Notes: generated by a model not told the origin, from the sequence alone. A DNA stretch of 64,000 nt from Pseudomonas sp. NBRC 111124 (GCF_001320245.1 NZ_BCBA01000032.1:1-64000); one strand, 5' to 3'; shown: positions 1 through 10,076, counted from the first letter of the stretch. Program-made: numbers and translations.

Positions 1-1047
1 CTGCTCCGGCGTCACGATCACCCAGTTCTTGTCTGCCGTCACCGGCAACCCCTCCTTGGCCTGCGCCGCCGCATTCTTGGCGATCATCCCGTTCAACTGG
101 TCCATGTACTTGGCCTTGCGGTTTATCCACAGGTGGATGCCACCCTTGTTCACATCCACCCCATGGAACTGCATGTAGCCATCGCTGGTTGGCGTATCGC
201 CCCCCACCAGCACCGGCTTCTTCCACTCATCGATATAGGTCAGGATCGCCGCCTGCTTGCCTGCCATCCAGGTCGCCGGCGTCCACAGGTACGGTGTCAG
301 CTCCAGCCCTTCGTTGGCCTTGGCGTCATACTGCCCGGCGCTGATCTGCTTGCGCGCCGTGGTCAGCTGGCCGTTCGCACGATCCTTCAGCAACAGGCTG
401 ACGCCAATCACGTTCTGCGGTTTGACGTTGTAGCCGTACTTGGGATCGGCAGCGACCATGCGCACCAGCTCTTCGGACGCCGCCGAGATCACGTAGACCT
501 CGATGCCGTTCTCCATAAGTTTGTTATACAGCTCTGCTTGGCCAGCGAAGACCTTTGGCGGCTGCACCTCGATGGTCTTGACCTGGTCGCCTTCGAAATA
601 GGTGCTGGGGATTGGTTTGGCCGAGGCCATCAGCTCATCGACCTGAGCCTTCAGCTCCTTGAGGGTGAAGCCGGCAAACACCTGTGCCACCCACGGGTAG
701 CAAACCATGTCGTCGATCTCGCACAGGCGGTAGTAGTAGCTGAACAGGCTTTCCTTGTGCTCGGCAGTGTCCTTGAACGGGATCAGCTTGAGCGACGGGT
801 CAAGCTTGTCGCGGGTCAGCAGGCCTTTGTTTTCCATGAACGGCAGCAGCGCTTCTTCAAGGTCGTAGCGGTAGCTGGTGTTGTCCATGTCGAAGACCGC
901 GTAGTTACCTTTATGGGCATTGGCAGCAATCATGGCGTCGAGCTGTTTGGCCGCTTCAGCAGGCCAGTGCTTGAGCTCGGTGGCGAAGCTTTCGACACTG
1001 AACAGCAGGGACAAACCCAGGGCGAGGGCTTTCGGAGCGAATTTCAT
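1..1047 (-). CDS. pchP: Phosphorylcholine phosphatase, HAD superfamily (3' end cut by window)
   Basis: Periplasmic phosphatase that releases phosphate from phosphorylcholine (and phosphorylethanolamine), part of choline scavenging. 349 codons are visible; the C-terminus lies outside the window. A signal peptide of about 22 residues ends near SFATE. HAD motif I DMDNT is at residues 53-57, motif II SAA at 188-190, a lysine at 264, and motif III GDTPTSD at 283-289. Subtracting 22 gives 31-35, 166-168, 242 and 261-267, the numbering I know for mature P. aeruginosa PchP, so the call is strong. The start has AGGAGA about 6 bases upstream. It is divergent from the cystine symporter across about 240 bp. 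Confidence 0.9.
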   Translation of the reverse strand, partial: MKFAPKALALGLSLLFSVESFATELKHWPAEAAKQLDAMIAANAHKGNYAVFDMDNTSYRYDLEEALLPFMENKGLLTRDKLDPSLKLIPFKDTAEHKESLFSYYYRLCEIDDMVCYPWVAQVFAGFTLKELKAQVDELMASAKPIPSTYFEGDQVKTIEVQPPKVFAGQAELYNKLMENGIEVYVISAASEELVRMVAADPKYGYNVKPQNVIGVSLLLKDRANGQLTTARKQISAGQYDAKANEGLELTPYLWTPATWMAGKQAAILTYIDEWKKPVLVGGDTPTSDGYMQFHGVDVNKGGIHLWINRKAKYMDQLNGMIAKNAAAQAKEGLPVTADKNWVIVTPEQ

Positions 1048-1289
1048 GTACGAATCTCCTGAAATGACCCGGCAAAACTAGTGCAACATTCGCCGATTCC
1101 GGCCTCTCACAACGACCTTCACTGAACTGTAAACGTCGTGTGTATTGCTATCTGCGACAACCTGTTATTCCATAAACGACTAAGTAAATTACTTTTGGGT
1201 ATAAATTCGTTTGTTTTCAGGCTGTTAGCATTTCCGTTCGCAATCGCTCACCAGAGGCGATGCCTCTTCTGCTTTTTCCTGGAGCTTCA

Positions 1290-2681
1290 ATGAACCTGCC
1301 GTTGTCTCTCAACCTGCTGGCGTTCCTGGCCTTGTTGCTGGGCCTGGCGCAAACGCGCCGCACCGACTGGAGCCTGGCCAAGAAGGTCCTGCTGGGCCTG
1401 GCGCTGGGCGTGGCGTTCGGCCTGGTCCTGCACACCCTCTACGGTGCCGGCCACCCGGTACTCAAGGCCACCATCAGCTGGCTCGACCTGGTCGGCAACG
1501 GCTACGTAGGCCTGCTTCAGATGATCGTCATGCCGCTGATCTTCGCCTCGATCCTCAGCGCCGTGGCCCGCCTGCATAACGCTTCGTCGCTGGGCCGCAT
1601 CAGCGTACTGAGCATCGGCACGCTGCTGCTGACCACCGCCATTGCCGCACTGATCGGCATTGTCCTGACCAACCTGTTCGGCCTGAGCGCTGAAGGCCTG
1701 GTGGCCGGCGCCCAGGAAAGCGCACGCATGCAGGTTATCCACAGCGACTACGTGGGCAAGGTTGCCGACCTGAATATCCCGCAGCTGCTGCTGTCGTTCA
1801 TCCCGAGCAACCCGGTCGGCGACTTGGCCCGAGCCAAACCGACCTCGATCATCAGCGTGGTGATCTTCGCCGTGTTCGTCGGCCTGGCCGCGCTGCAGCT
1901 GATCAAGGATGACGCCGCGAAGGGCGAGCGTGCCCTGTCGGCCATCGATACCCTGCAAGCCTGGGTGATGCGCCTGGTCCGCGTGGTGATGAAGCTCACC
2001 CCCTATGGCGTGCTGGCGCTGATGACCAAGGTGGTGGCCAGCTCCAACATGGAGGACATCCTCAAGCTCGGCAGCTTCGTGGTGGTGTCGTACCTGGGCC
2101 TGGCGCTGATGTTCGTGGTCCACGGCATCATCCTCGCCGCCACCGGCGTCAGTCCGCTGCGCTTCTTCCGCAAGGTCTGGCCGGTGCTGACCTTTGCTTT
2201 CACCAGCCGCTCCAGCGCCGCCAGCATCCCGCTGAACATCGAAGCGCAAACCCGCCGCCTGGGCGTGCCGCAGTCGATTGCCAGCTTCAGTGCATCGTTC
2301 GGCACCACCATTGGCCAGAACGGCTGCGCGGGCCTCTATCCAGCCATGTTGGCGGTAATGGTGGCACCAGCAGTGGGCATCGATACCTTCGACCCGTTGT
2401 GGATCGCGACCCTGGTGGCAATCGTGACGCTGAGTTCGGCGGGTGTGGCTGGCGTGGGTGGCGGTGCGACTTTCGCCGCGCTGATCGTGCTGCCTGCCAT
2501 GGGCCTGCCGGTCGAGCTGGTGGCACTGCTGATTTCGGTGGAGCCGCTGATCGACATGGGCCGCACGGCATTGAACGTGAACGGCTCCATGACTGCTGGC
2601 GTGGTGACCAGCCAGCTGTTGAAGGAAACCGACAAGGATGTGCTGGCCGGCGACGAGCATGCCGAACTGAGCCATTCCTGA
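1290..2681 (+). CDS. tcyP: L-cystine / dicarboxylate-type sodium symporter (TcyP/YdjN-like)
   Basis: Inner-membrane symporter of the DAACS family, 463 residues, with about eight to ten hydrophobic segments from the N-terminus on. The serine-rich hairpin ([12 protein letters not shown]), the following [20 protein letters not shown] stretch and the [10 protein letters not shown] motif are typical of the TcyP/YdjN cystine branch rather than the DctA/GltP branches. I chose the ATG at 1290, preceded by GGAG at good spacing; an in-frame ATG at 1260 would add ten unlikely residues. Substrate is inferred from family. A strong hairpin follows the stop immediately. Confidence 0.82.
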   Translation: MNLPLSLNLLAFLALLLGLAQTRRTDWSLAKKVLLGLALGVAFGLVLHTLYGAGHPVLKATISWLDLVGNGYVGLLQMIVMPLIFASILSAVARLHNASSLGRISVLSIGTLLLTTAIAALIGIVLTNLFGLSAEGLVAGAQESARMQVIHSDYVGKVADLNIPQLLLSFIPSNPVGDLARAKPTSIISVVIFAVFVGLAALQLIKDDAAKGERALSAIDTLQAWVMRLVRVVMKLTPYGVLALMTKVVASSNMEDILKLGSFVVVSYLGLALMFVVHGIILAATGVSPLRFFRKVWPVLTFAFTSRSSAASIPLNIEAQTRRLGVPQSIASFSASFGTTIGQNGCAGLYPAMLAVMVAPAVGIDTFDPLWIATLVAIVTLSSAGVAGVGGGATFAALIVLPAMGLPVELVALLISVEPLIDMGRTALNVNGSMTAGVVTSQLLKETDKDVLAGDEHAELSHS

Positions 2682-2684
2682 CGG

Positions 2685-2715
2685 ATTGCCGGGGCTGCTT
2701 GGCAGCCCCGGCAAT
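2685..2715. terminator. Bidirectional hairpin between tcyP and folA
   Basis: Perfect 14-bp inverted repeat (arms 2685-2698 and 2702-2715, GC-rich core) with a 3-base loop, lying exactly between the convergent stops of tcyP and folA. The T-tract is weak on both sides, so termination strength is uncertain, but the placement fits a shared terminator. Confidence 0.75.
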
Positions 2716-3231
2716 TCAGATCCTGTCCCAAACCTCGAAGTGGTAGGCCGGCTTGCCTTCTTCAGCCTGAGCCTCGCTCGACATCAGCTTCCACTGGCCC
2801 TCATCAAACTCAGGGAACCAGGCATCACCCTCCGGTGCCAGTTCCACTCGCGTCAGGTACATCCGGCTAACCAGCCCCTTCTCTAGCGCCTGCGCATAAA
2901 GCTGCGCCCCGCCAATCAGCATCAGTTCGCCAACGCCCTGCTCGCGCGCCCACTGCTCGGCCCGCGCCACCGCGGCCTCTAGCGAGGCGAACACCTCGGC
3001 CCCGGCCAGTTCCAGGCCCGCCTGCCGGCTGACCACGATATTCAAACGCCCCGGCAACGGTCGGCCCAGTGAGTCCCAGGTCTTGCGTCCCATGATGATC
3101 GGTTTGCCCAAGGTGGTGGCCTTGAAGTACTTGAAGTCCCCCGGCAGGTGCCAGGGCATGGTGTTGTCGATGCCGATCACGCGGTTCTCGGCGTGAGCCG
3201 CAATCAGGCTGAGGGGGAGTGATGTATTCAT
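2716..3231 (-). CDS. folA: Dihydrofolate reductase
   Basis: Reduces dihydrofolate to tetrahydrofolate with NADPH in the cytoplasm. 171 residues, usual DHFR length. It shows the N-terminal LIAAHAENRVIG strand, the MPWHLPGDFKYFK substrate segment, the IMGRKTWDSLGRPLPGR cofactor motif and the LIGGAQLY motif. Start at MNTSLP; no strong ribosome site is visible. Convergent with tcyP. Its product supplies cofactor to thymidylate synthase, encoded about 11 kb away in this window. Confidence 0.95.
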   Translation of the reverse strand: MNTSLPLSLIAAHAENRVIGIDNTMPWHLPGDFKYFKATTLGKPIIMGRKTWDSLGRPLPGRLNIVVSRQAGLELAGAEVFASLEAAVARAEQWAREQGVGELMLIGGAQLYAQALEKGLVSRMYLTRVELAPEGDAWFPEFDEGQWKLMSSEAQAEEGKPAYHFEVWDRI

Positions 3232-3285
3232 GCCAGCGAGGATAGCACCGGGCGTGTGGGTTATGCTTCTGCCCTGAACCACGCA

Positions 3286-4677
3286 ATGGAAGACCTTGTG
3301 ACTGCACCGACTCCACTGGACAAGCGCTGGCTCACCGAAGCGGTACGCCTGCGCGAGGAACATGCAGGCCTGCTGGACGACCAGGAGGCCAACCGCCACG
3401 CCCGCCAGCAAGGTGGCGACCTGGCAGGGCGCATCGAAACCCGCGCGCTCTGGCTGGCCGAGCGCGATGGCATGACCACGGCCCTTCGCCACTGGAAGCA
3501 GGGCGCCCGCCTGGCGCTGCTGGCCCTGATGCTGCTGGCCGTTTTCAGCGGCGCAGGCCTGGCCTTTGCCGCCTTGGGCGACGGCCAGCGCCCGGTCAAC
3601 GTGTTCTGGGCACTGGGCAGCCTGCTCGGTCTGAACCTGCTGATGCTGCTGGGCTGGGCCGTTGGCTTTGCCTTGAGCGGCGAGCACGGCGCCAGCCTCG
3701 GCCGCCTGTGGTTGTGGCTGAGTGAACGCTTCGCCCGCGATGCCAAGGCCGCGCACCTGGGGCCAGCACTGCTGGTGTTGCTGCAACGCCAGCGCCTGAA
3801 CCGCTGGCTGCTTGGCGCCCTTGTGCACGGCCTGTGGCTACTGGCGATGGTCGCAGCGCTGGTCCTGTTGCTGACCTTGCTCGCAACCCGTCGCTACGGC
3901 TTCGTCTGGGAAACCACCCTGCTGGCTGCCGACCCATTCATTCACCTGACCCAAGCCCTCGGCGCACTGCCCGCGCTGCTCGGTTTCGCCGTGCCGGACG
4001 AGGCCATGATCCGCGCCAGCGGCGACACCCTGCCAGCCCTGGATATCGCCCGCCAAGCCTGGGCCAGCTGGCTGCTCGGCGTGGTGCTGGTGTATGGCCT
4101 GCTGCCGCGCCTGCTGCTGGCCGGATTGTGCCTGTGGCGCTGGCGCCAGGGCCGTGCCCGGCTGACACTGGACCTCAGCCTGCCCGGCTACGCGCAACTG
4201 CGCGAAGCCCTGATGCCGCGCAGCGAACGCATCGGCGTGCAGGATGCCGCCCCCGAAGCACTGCCGCAGTTCCAGGCTGGCCAGCTGGAAAGCGGCAGCA
4301 GCGGCGCCTTGCTGGTAGGCCTGGAACTCGACGATCAACGTCCCTGGCCGCCTGCCCTACCCAAAACGGTGACCAACGCTGGCGTGCTCGACAGTCGCGA
4401 ATCACGTAACAAGCTGCTGGAGCAGCTCAGCCGCTTCCCGCCGGCACGCCTGGCCATCGCCTGCGACCCACGCCGCTCGCCAGACCGCGGCAGCCTGGCG
4501 CTGCTTGCCGAACTGGCACGCAATGCCGGCGCCACGCGTATCTGGCTGCTCCAGGCCGCGCCGGGCCAAGCCCTGGACGCCGAACGGCTGGGCGACTGGC
4601 ACGACGCCCTCGACCGCCTCGGCCTGCCCCACGCCGACACCTCGCCCCTGAACTGGCTGGAGCATGGTCATGACTGA
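3286..4677 (+). CDS. DUF2868 multi-pass membrane protein
   Basis: Unknown function. 463 residues from the ATG at 3286 (a GTG at 3256 would add ten residues). The first 60 residues are charged and probably cytoplasmic. Hydrophobic segments follow at roughly residues 70-95, 105-130, 175-200 and 255-285. The last ~150 residues are a soluble domain. The stop overlaps the start of the next gene, a GTPase, so the two are translationally coupled. This DUF2868-DUF3482 pairing is recurrent in pseudomonads as far as I know; I infer a membrane-bound GTPase complex but cannot assign a process. Confidence 0.8.
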   Translation: MEDLVTAPTPLDKRWLTEAVRLREEHAGLLDDQEANRHARQQGGDLAGRIETRALWLAERDGMTTALRHWKQGARLALLALMLLAVFSGAGLAFAALGDGQRPVNVFWALGSLLGLNLLMLLGWAVGFALSGEHGASLGRLWLWLSERFARDAKAAHLGPALLVLLQRQRLNRWLLGALVHGLWLLAMVAALVLLLTLLATRRYGFVWETTLLAADPFIHLTQALGALPALLGFAVPDEAMIRASGDTLPALDIARQAWASWLLGVVLVYGLLPRLLLAGLCLWRWRQGRARLTLDLSLPGYAQLREALMPRSERIGVQDAAPEALPQFQAGQLESGSSGALLVGLELDDQRPWPPALPKTVTNAGVLDSRESRNKLLEQLSRFPPARLAIACDPRRSPDRGSLALLAELARNAGATRIWLLQAAPGQALDAERLGDWHDALDRLGLPHADTSPLNWLEHGHD

Positions 4678-6034
4678 GCCGCTGAAACTGGCCGTGGTCG
4701 GCCACACCAATGTCGGCAAGACCTCGCTGCTGCGCACGCTCACCCGCGACGTCGGCTTCGGCGAGGTCTCGCACCGCCCCAGCACTACCCGCCATGTCGA
4801 GGGTGCACGGCTGTCGGTGGACGGCGAACCGCTGCTTGAGCTCTACGATACCCCCGGCCTGGAAGACGCCATCGCCCTGCTGGACTACCTCGAACGCCTG
4901 GAGCGCCCCGGCGAACGCCTAGACGGCCCGGCCCGCCTCGAACGCTTCCTGCAAGGCAGCGAGGCGCGTCAACGCTTCGAGCAGGAAGCCAAGGTGCTGC
5001 GCCAACTCCTGGCGAGCAATGCCGGCCTGTATGTGATCGACGCACGCGAGCCGGTGCTGGCCAAGTACCGCGACGAACTGGAAGTGCTGGCCAGCTGCGG
5101 CAAGCCACTGCTGCCGGTACTCAACTTCGTTGCCAGCAGCCAGCACCGCGAACCGCAATGGCGTGAAGCCCTTGCCCGGCTTGGGCTTCACGCATTGGTA
5201 CGGTTCGACAGCGTGGCCCCGCCGGAAGATGGTGAACGTCGGCTGTACGAGAGCCTGGCACTGCTGCTGGAAGAAGCCCGACCGGCCCTGCAACGGTTGA
5301 TCGACGACCAGCAGGCCCAGCGCTTGGCGCGTCAACAGAGTGGCAAGCGGCTGATCGCCGAACTGCTGCTCGACTGCGCCGCTTGCCGGCGCAGCGTCGA
5401 GGCTGAGCCAGCAGCTGAAGCCAAAGCCATCGAGGCCTTGCGCAAGGATGTGCGCCAACGTGAGCAGCGTTGTGTGGAGGCCCTGCTCAAGCTGTATGCC
5501 TTCCGCCGCGAGGATGCCAATGCCGGTGACTTGCCATTGCTGGATGGTCGCTGGGGCGATGACCTGTTCAATCCCGAGACCCTGAAGCTGCTTGGCGTGC
5601 GCCTGGGTAGCGGCGTGGCGGCCGGTGCTGCAGCCGGTGCCGGCGTTGACCTGCTGGTTGGCGGCCTGACCCTCGGCGCTGCCGCGCTGGCCGGCGCAAT
5701 TGCCGGTGGCGCGCTGCAGACGGCGCGCAACTATGGGTCGCGGCTCATGGGCAAGCTCAAGGGCCAACGCGAGCTGACGGTGGATGACACGGTGCTGCGG
5801 TTGCTGGCGTTGCGTCAGCAACAGTTGATGGTGGCGCTGGATGGCCGCGGGCATGCGGCGCAGGACAGCATTCGGCTGGGCGAACTGGATGAGAAGGCCT
5901 GGCGCGAGGGTAAGCTGCCGGAGGCCTTGAGCAAGGCGCGGGCGCATCCGCAGTGGTCGACGCTCAACCCAGGGGCGAAGCCCAACCAGGCTGAGCGGCA
6001 AGAACAGCTAGAGGCGCTGGTCGCACAGATTTGA
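4670..6034 (+). CDS. GTPase with C-terminal DUF3482 domain
   Basis: Era/TrmE-like G domain: P-loop GHTNVGKTS at residues 11-19 and G3 DTPG near residue 60. The usual G4 NKxD is not obvious; the aligned stretch reads LNFVASS, so guanine specificity may be altered. A Gly/Ala-rich hydrophobic stretch at about residues 310-350 could insert into or lie on a membrane. 454 residues from the ATG at 4670 (4664 is an alternative). It overlaps the DUF2868 gene by 8 bases. Function unknown. Confidence 0.82.
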   Translation: MTEPLKLAVVGHTNVGKTSLLRTLTRDVGFGEVSHRPSTTRHVEGARLSVDGEPLLELYDTPGLEDAIALLDYLERLERPGERLDGPARLERFLQGSEARQRFEQEAKVLRQLLASNAGLYVIDAREPVLAKYRDELEVLASCGKPLLPVLNFVASSQHREPQWREALARLGLHALVRFDSVAPPEDGERRLYESLALLLEEARPALQRLIDDQQAQRLARQQSGKRLIAELLLDCAACRRSVEAEPAAEAKAIEALRKDVRQREQRCVEALLKLYAFRREDANAGDLPLLDGRWGDDLFNPETLKLLGVRLGSGVAAGAAAGAGVDLLVGGLTLGAAALAGAIAGGALQTARNYGSRLMGKLKGQRELTVDDTVLRLLALRQQQLMVALDGRGHAAQDSIRLGELDEKAWREGKLPEALSKARAHPQWSTLNPGAKPNQAERQEQLEALVAQI

Positions 6035-6037
6035 GGC

Positions 6038-6081
6038 GCTGTGATATCGAGCGCCGCCCGCGCGGCGCTCGATATCACAGC
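6038..6081. terminator. 20-bp perfect inverted repeat between convergent operons
   Basis: Arms 6038-6057 and 6062-6081 with a 4-base loop (GC-rich near the loop, TGATATC-rich outside). It lies between the DUF3482 GTPase and the end of the aminoethylphosphonate operon. There is no clear T-tract, so it may act as a bidirectional terminator or as an RNA-stabilising hairpin. Confidence 0.6.
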
Positions 6082-6123
6082 CACCAAGTACTCAAAGGCA
6101 TACACCTGCTAGCCATCACCCAA

Positions 6124-7149
6124 TCACTGCGAGGCCACTTTCTCCGACTTGCCGTCATAACGCTTGCGCCATTCGGTCAGGATCTCGTCACGATTCTTCG
6201 AGGCCCAGGCAAAGTCGTTCTTGATCAGGCGCTGTTCATAATCCGCCGGCAGCTCGGTCTGCGGCTTGGCAATGCCCGGTGCGGCCAATACGGCAAAGTT
6301 GTCCTTGTACAGGTCCATGGCCGCCGGGCTTGCCGAGAAGTCGGCCAGGCGCTTGGCTGCGTCAGCCTTCGGCGAGCCCTTGATCACGGCGGTTGCCTCG
6401 ATCTCCCAGCCCAGGCCTTCCTTCGGCAGCACGATATCCAGCGGCGCGCCCTGGCGCTTGAGCTGCACGGCCGGGTATTCGAACGAGATGCCGATCGGGA
6501 ACTCGCCCGCCGCCGCCAGCTTGCACGGCTTGGAGCCGGAGTGCACATACTGGCCAATGTTCTGGTGCAGGCCGTCCATGTAGGCCCAGCCCTGCGGCTC
6601 GCCGAAGGTCTGCAGCCAGGCGCTGACGTCGAGGAAGCCGGTGCCGGACGAAGCCGGGTTAGGCATGACGATCTTGCCCTTGTACTCAGGCTTGGTCAGG
6701 TCCTGCCAGCTCACCGGTTTGCTCAGGCCCTGTTTTTCGGCTTCGACAGTGTTGAAGCAGATGGTCGCGGCCCACACGTCCATGCCGACCCAGGCTGGCG
6801 GGTTGGCGGCGTCGCGGTAATTGGCGGAAATCTTACCCAGGTCTTTCGGTGCGTAGGCTTCGAGCATGCCGTTCTGGTCGAGGATGGCCAGGCTGGAAGC
6901 GGCCAGGCCCCAGACAGCGTCGGCTTGCGGGCGGTCTTTCTCGGCCAGCAGCTTGGCGGTGATGATGCCGGTGGAATCCCGCACCCATTTGATCTCGATG
7001 TCCGGGTTGGCCTTTTCGAAGGCCTGTTTGTAGCTCTTGAGCTGCTCGGCTTCCAAGGCGGTATAGACGGTCAGCTGGGTGGCTGCGGCCGAGGCCTGCA
7101 GGCTGAATACGGCGGATACGGCAGCGGCAAGTGCGAGGGGCTTGAACAT
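6124..7149 (-). CDS. aepX: 2-aminoethylphosphonate ABC transporter, substrate-binding protein
   Basis: Periplasmic binding protein of the iron/phosphonate-type (SBP_bac_6/8) fold, 341 residues, with a signal peptide ending near LQASAA. The TQLTVYTALEAEQ start, DSTGIITAKLLAEK and NPASSGTGFLDVSAW match proteins annotated for 2-aminoethylphosphonate uptake. It is last in a LysR / ATPase / permease / SBP order on the minus strand, 30 bp after the permease. The aepXVW name comes from my memory of P. putida work. Ferric iron is the main alternative substrate. Confidence 0.75.
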   Translation of the reverse strand: MFKPLALAAAVSAVFSLQASAAATQLTVYTALEAEQLKSYKQAFEKANPDIEIKWVRDSTGIITAKLLAEKDRPQADAVWGLAASSLAILDQNGMLEAYAPKDLGKISANYRDAANPPAWVGMDVWAATICFNTVEAEKQGLSKPVSWQDLTKPEYKGKIVMPNPASSGTGFLDVSAWLQTFGEPQGWAYMDGLHQNIGQYVHSGSKPCKLAAAGEFPIGISFEYPAVQLKRQGAPLDIVLPKEGLGWEIEATAVIKGSPKADAAKRLADFSASPAAMDLYKDNFAVLAAPGIAKPQTELPADYEQRLIKNDFAWASKNRDEILTEWRKRYDGKSEKVASQ

Positions 7150-7179
7150 GATGCGTTTCCTATGGGTATGGGCAGGCGG

Positions 7180-8904
7180 TCAATGGCCAGGCGCGCGCTG
7201 GCGCCAGGCTTGGGAACGGCGCAGCAGGCCGCGCGAAGCTGCAGCCAGCAGCAGCGAGGCGGCGGCGCTGGTCAGCAGGATCAGGGTCGACATGGCGGCG
7301 GCGCCGCCAACGTTGCCGGCATCGTCCATGTTCAACACAGCAACGGCGGCGAGGATGGTGTCGGGGCTGTAGAGGAAGATCGCCGCCGATACGGTGGTCA
7401 TCGCCGAGACGAACAGGTAGCGGATGATGTCAAGCAGCGCCGGCAAGCAGATCGGCACGGTAACCCGCACGAAGTGCTTGTAAAGCGGCGCCTTGAGCGA
7501 CAGCGCGGCGGCCTCGAACTCGCCGTCGAGCTGGCGCAGCGCGGTGGCGGCGGTCATCTGCGCGGTGGTCAGGTAGTGGGCGATGGTGCACAGCACCAAC
7601 AGCGCCATGCCGCCATAGAACACGTGCAATGGGTTGCCGCTGAGGTTGAAGAAGAACACGTAGCCCAGGCCCAGCACCAACCCAGGCACCGCCATGGGAA
7701 TGAAGCTGAGCAGGCGCAAGGCCTGGTTGAGCAGGCGCTGACCCTGGGTTTTCTCCATCAGGTAGGCCCCCGTGAAGATCACGAGGCTGCCGATCAATGC
7801 AGTGCACAGGGCCATGGTCACGCTGTTGCGGTAGGCCAGCCAGCCGCCACCGGCGGTGTCGTCGAACATATAGTGCTTGAACGACAGGGTCAGGTTGTAC
7901 GGCCAGAACGTCACCAGCGACGAGTACACCGCCATGCCGATCACCACCAGCAGTGCCGCGCAGACCAGCAGCACGATGGCCAGGAAGCAGGCATCACGGC
8001 CACGCGAAGGCTTGGGCTCGAACACCTGGGCCCGGCCGCTCATGGCCTCGCCCTGGCGCCGACGCAGCCAGGCATCGACGCCGAAGCTGAGCAGCGCCGG
8101 CAGCAGCAGGACCATGCCGATCAAGGCGCCACGGCCGAACTGCTGCTGACCGACCACCGCCTTGTAGGCTTCCAGTGCCAGCACCTGATAATCACCGCCG
8201 ACCACGACCGGCACGCCGAAGTCGGTGATGGTCAGGGTGAATACCAGGCAGAACGCGGCGAACACCGCCTGACGCGTGGCAGGCCAGGTGATGCTGCAGA
8301 ATGCCCGGCACGGCCCGGCGCCCATGCTCGAGGCAGCATCGAACAGCCGTGCGTCGGCCAGCGACAGCGCCGAGAGCAGGATCATCAGCGCATGGGGGAA
8401 GGTGTAGATGGCCTCGCCGAGAACAATGCCCCAGAAGCCGTAGATGTTATCGCTAAGCAGGCTGCGCAGCAGGCCCTGGTTGCCGAACAGGTAGACCAGC
8501 GCGATGGCCGGGAGCATCGACGGCGCCAGCAGCGGCAGCAGCGAGATGCCGCGCCACAGGCCCTTGGCCGGGATCAGCGTGCGCTGCAGGGCGTAGGCGA
8601 ACAGGTAAGCCAGCGGTACCACGATCGCCGCCACGGTGAAGGCCACCGACAGGCTGTTGCCGAGCAGCCAATGGAAGTTCTCGCTGGCGAGCAGTTCGCG
8701 GGCGGCCAGCACGCCACCACCCTGGCCAGCTTCACCGCTGAAGCCTTTCCAGAATATGGCCAGCAGCGGCATCACCACGGCCAGCAGCAGAAGGACCAGC
8801 AGCAAACTCTTGCCACCGACGATGAACAGCCGGTCACCCAGGGCGACATCGCCGCGTCGCGCATCATTGGCCTGGGTCAACGGCAGGGACATTGGCGCGG
8901 CCAT
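7180..8904 (-). CDS. aepW: ABC transporter permease, fused two-domain, for 2-aminoethylphosphonate
   Basis: 574 residues with about 12 transmembrane helices, made of two BinPDT-type permease halves in one chain, as in FbpB/PhnU-V-type importers. EAA-like loops occur in both halves (DAASSMGAGPCRAF in the first, EAAALSLKAPLYKHF in the second). The start MAAPMSLP follows the ATPase stop by one base (TGAGATG), implying coupled translation. Substrate is inferred from the adjacent binding protein. Confidence 0.78.
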   Translation of the reverse strand: MAAPMSLPLTQANDARRGDVALGDRLFIVGGKSLLLVLLLLAVVMPLLAIFWKGFSGEAGQGGGVLAARELLASENFHWLLGNSLSVAFTVAAIVVPLAYLFAYALQRTLIPAKGLWRGISLLPLLAPSMLPAIALVYLFGNQGLLRSLLSDNIYGFWGIVLGEAIYTFPHALMILLSALSLADARLFDAASSMGAGPCRAFCSITWPATRQAVFAAFCLVFTLTITDFGVPVVVGGDYQVLALEAYKAVVGQQQFGRGALIGMVLLLPALLSFGVDAWLRRRQGEAMSGRAQVFEPKPSRGRDACFLAIVLLVCAALLVVIGMAVYSSLVTFWPYNLTLSFKHYMFDDTAGGGWLAYRNSVTMALCTALIGSLVIFTGAYLMEKTQGQRLLNQALRLLSFIPMAVPGLVLGLGYVFFFNLSGNPLHVFYGGMALLVLCTIAHYLTTAQMTAATALRQLDGEFEAAALSLKAPLYKHFVRVTVPICLPALLDIIRYLFVSAMTTVSAAIFLYSPDTILAAVAVLNMDDAGNVGGAAAMSTLILLTSAAASLLLAAASRGLLRRSQAWRQRAPGH

Positions 8905-8905
8905 C

Positions 8906-9964
8906 TCAGGCAAACACCTGCAGGCTCTGCGGTGGCAACGCCACCCAGATGTCCTGAGAGCCCAGGCGCGGCATGGCTTCGGGTGCCAGTTCGGCGAGCA
9001 GCGCATGGCCCGGCAGGGCCTTGAGCTCGAAGCTCATGCGGCAGCGGTTGCCTAGGAAGGTGATCTCACGAACCTTGGCCGGGAACAGGTTTTCCTCATG
9101 CATCACCGGGTTGATGGTGATCGCCTCCGGGCGGCAGAACAGCCGGCCACTGCGGGCGGTCCCTGCGTTGGTCGCCAGGCGCATACTCATGGCGCCGACC
9201 TGGGCGTGGCTCTCGCTGCTGCGCTGGAACGGCAGCCAGTTGCCTTGGCCGACGAATTCGGCAACGAACGGCGTGGCGGGCTGGTCGTAGATTTCCTGCG
9301 GGGTCGCATATTGCTCGACCTGACCGTTGTTCATCACCGCGATGCGGTCGGCCATGAGCATGGCCTCGTCCTGGTTGTGGGTCACCATCAACGTGGTAAT
9401 ACCCAGCTGGCGCTGCAGCTGGCGCAGCTCGGTGCACAGATGCTCGCGCACGCGGGCATCCAGCGCCGACATCGGTTCGTCGAGCAGCAGCAGCGACGGC
9501 GCAGGTGCCAGCGCACGGGCCAAGGCCACACGTTGCTGCTGGCCGCCGGACAGCTGGCCGGGGTACTTCTTTTCGCTTCCGGACAGGCCGACCAGTTCGA
9601 GCATGTCTGCCACACGCTGACGGCTCTGGTCGCGGTTGCTGCCACTCAGGCCGTAGGCGATGTTGGCTTCGACGGTGAGGTTGGGGAACAGCGCGTAGGA
9701 CTGGAACAGGATGCCGTAATCCCGTGCCTGGGGAGGCAGTTCGGAGATATCGCGCTCACCGATGTACAGCGCGCCACGGTCCTGGCGTTCGAGGCCGGCG
9801 ATGCAGCGCAGCAGGGTGGTCTTGCCGCAACCGGACGGACCGAGCAGGCACACCAGTTCGCCAGCGGCGATGTCCAGAGACACGTCGTTGAGCGCCGTGA
9901 AGGCACCGAAACGTTTGTGGATACCGCGCACCTTCATCTGTGCGCCCGGGGTAGCGTGGTTCAT
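8906..9964 (-). CDS. aepV: ABC transporter ATP-binding protein for 2-aminoethylphosphonate
   Basis: 352 residues. Walker [10 protein letters not shown], signature [15 protein letters not shown], Walker [13 protein letters not shown] and the H-loop histidine in MVTHNQDEA are intact. A C-terminal TOBE-like domain (about residue 240 on) is typical of the CUT1/iron/phosphonate group. It is the first transporter gene after the LysR gene and is coupled to the permease. Confidence 0.8.
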   Translation of the reverse strand: MNHATPGAQMKVRGIHKRFGAFTALNDVSLDIAAGELVCLLGPSGCGKTTLLRCIAGLERQDRGALYIGERDISELPPQARDYGILFQSYALFPNLTVEANIAYGLSGSNRDQSRQRVADMLELVGLSGSEKKYPGQLSGGQQQRVALARALAPAPSLLLLDEPMSALDARVREHLCTELRQLQRQLGITTLMVTHNQDEAMLMADRIAVMNNGQVEQYATPQEIYDQPATPFVAEFVGQGNWLPFQRSSESHAQVGAMSMRLATNAGTARSGRLFCRPEAITINPVMHEENLFPAKVREITFLGNRCRMSFELKALPGHALLAELAPEAMPRLGSQDIWVALPPQSLQVFA

Positions 9965-10076
9965 GGCAAGGCCTCATCGAACAAGTGAGGGCCATGCTAG
10001 GAAGGCTGTGCGAAGGTTCTGTGGCGTTTGGGCAAAAGCCGGTGATAGTGGTATAGGCAGATTTTGTAGTGTCCTT

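Noticed and set aside
133..1062. 309-codon plus-strand open frame at the left edge
   Set aside because: Antisense of the phosphorylcholine phosphatase, which has all HAD motifs at known spacing.
1048..1289. Riboswitch or RNA element between pchP and tcyP
   Set aside because: No conserved stem set recognised; the region is AT-rich and looks like two divergent promoters.
1287..2714. 475-codon minus-strand frame opposite the cystine symporter
   Set aside because: Gln/His-rich shadow frame; the plus strand codes a complete symporter.
2867..3316. Second minus-strand frame over folA
   Set aside because: Out of frame with the complete DHFR; no motif of its own.
7180..9006. Permease start at 9006
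   Set aside because: The extra 34 residues (Cys/Arg-rich) overlap the ATPase gene; MAAPMSLP one base after the ATPase stop is the natural coupled start.
6031..9024. 997-codon open frame on the plus strand
   Set aside because: It lies opposite the aminoethylphosphonate SBP and permease. The product is Gln/His/Arg-rich low-complexity protein with no motif, as expected from antisense to high-GC codons.
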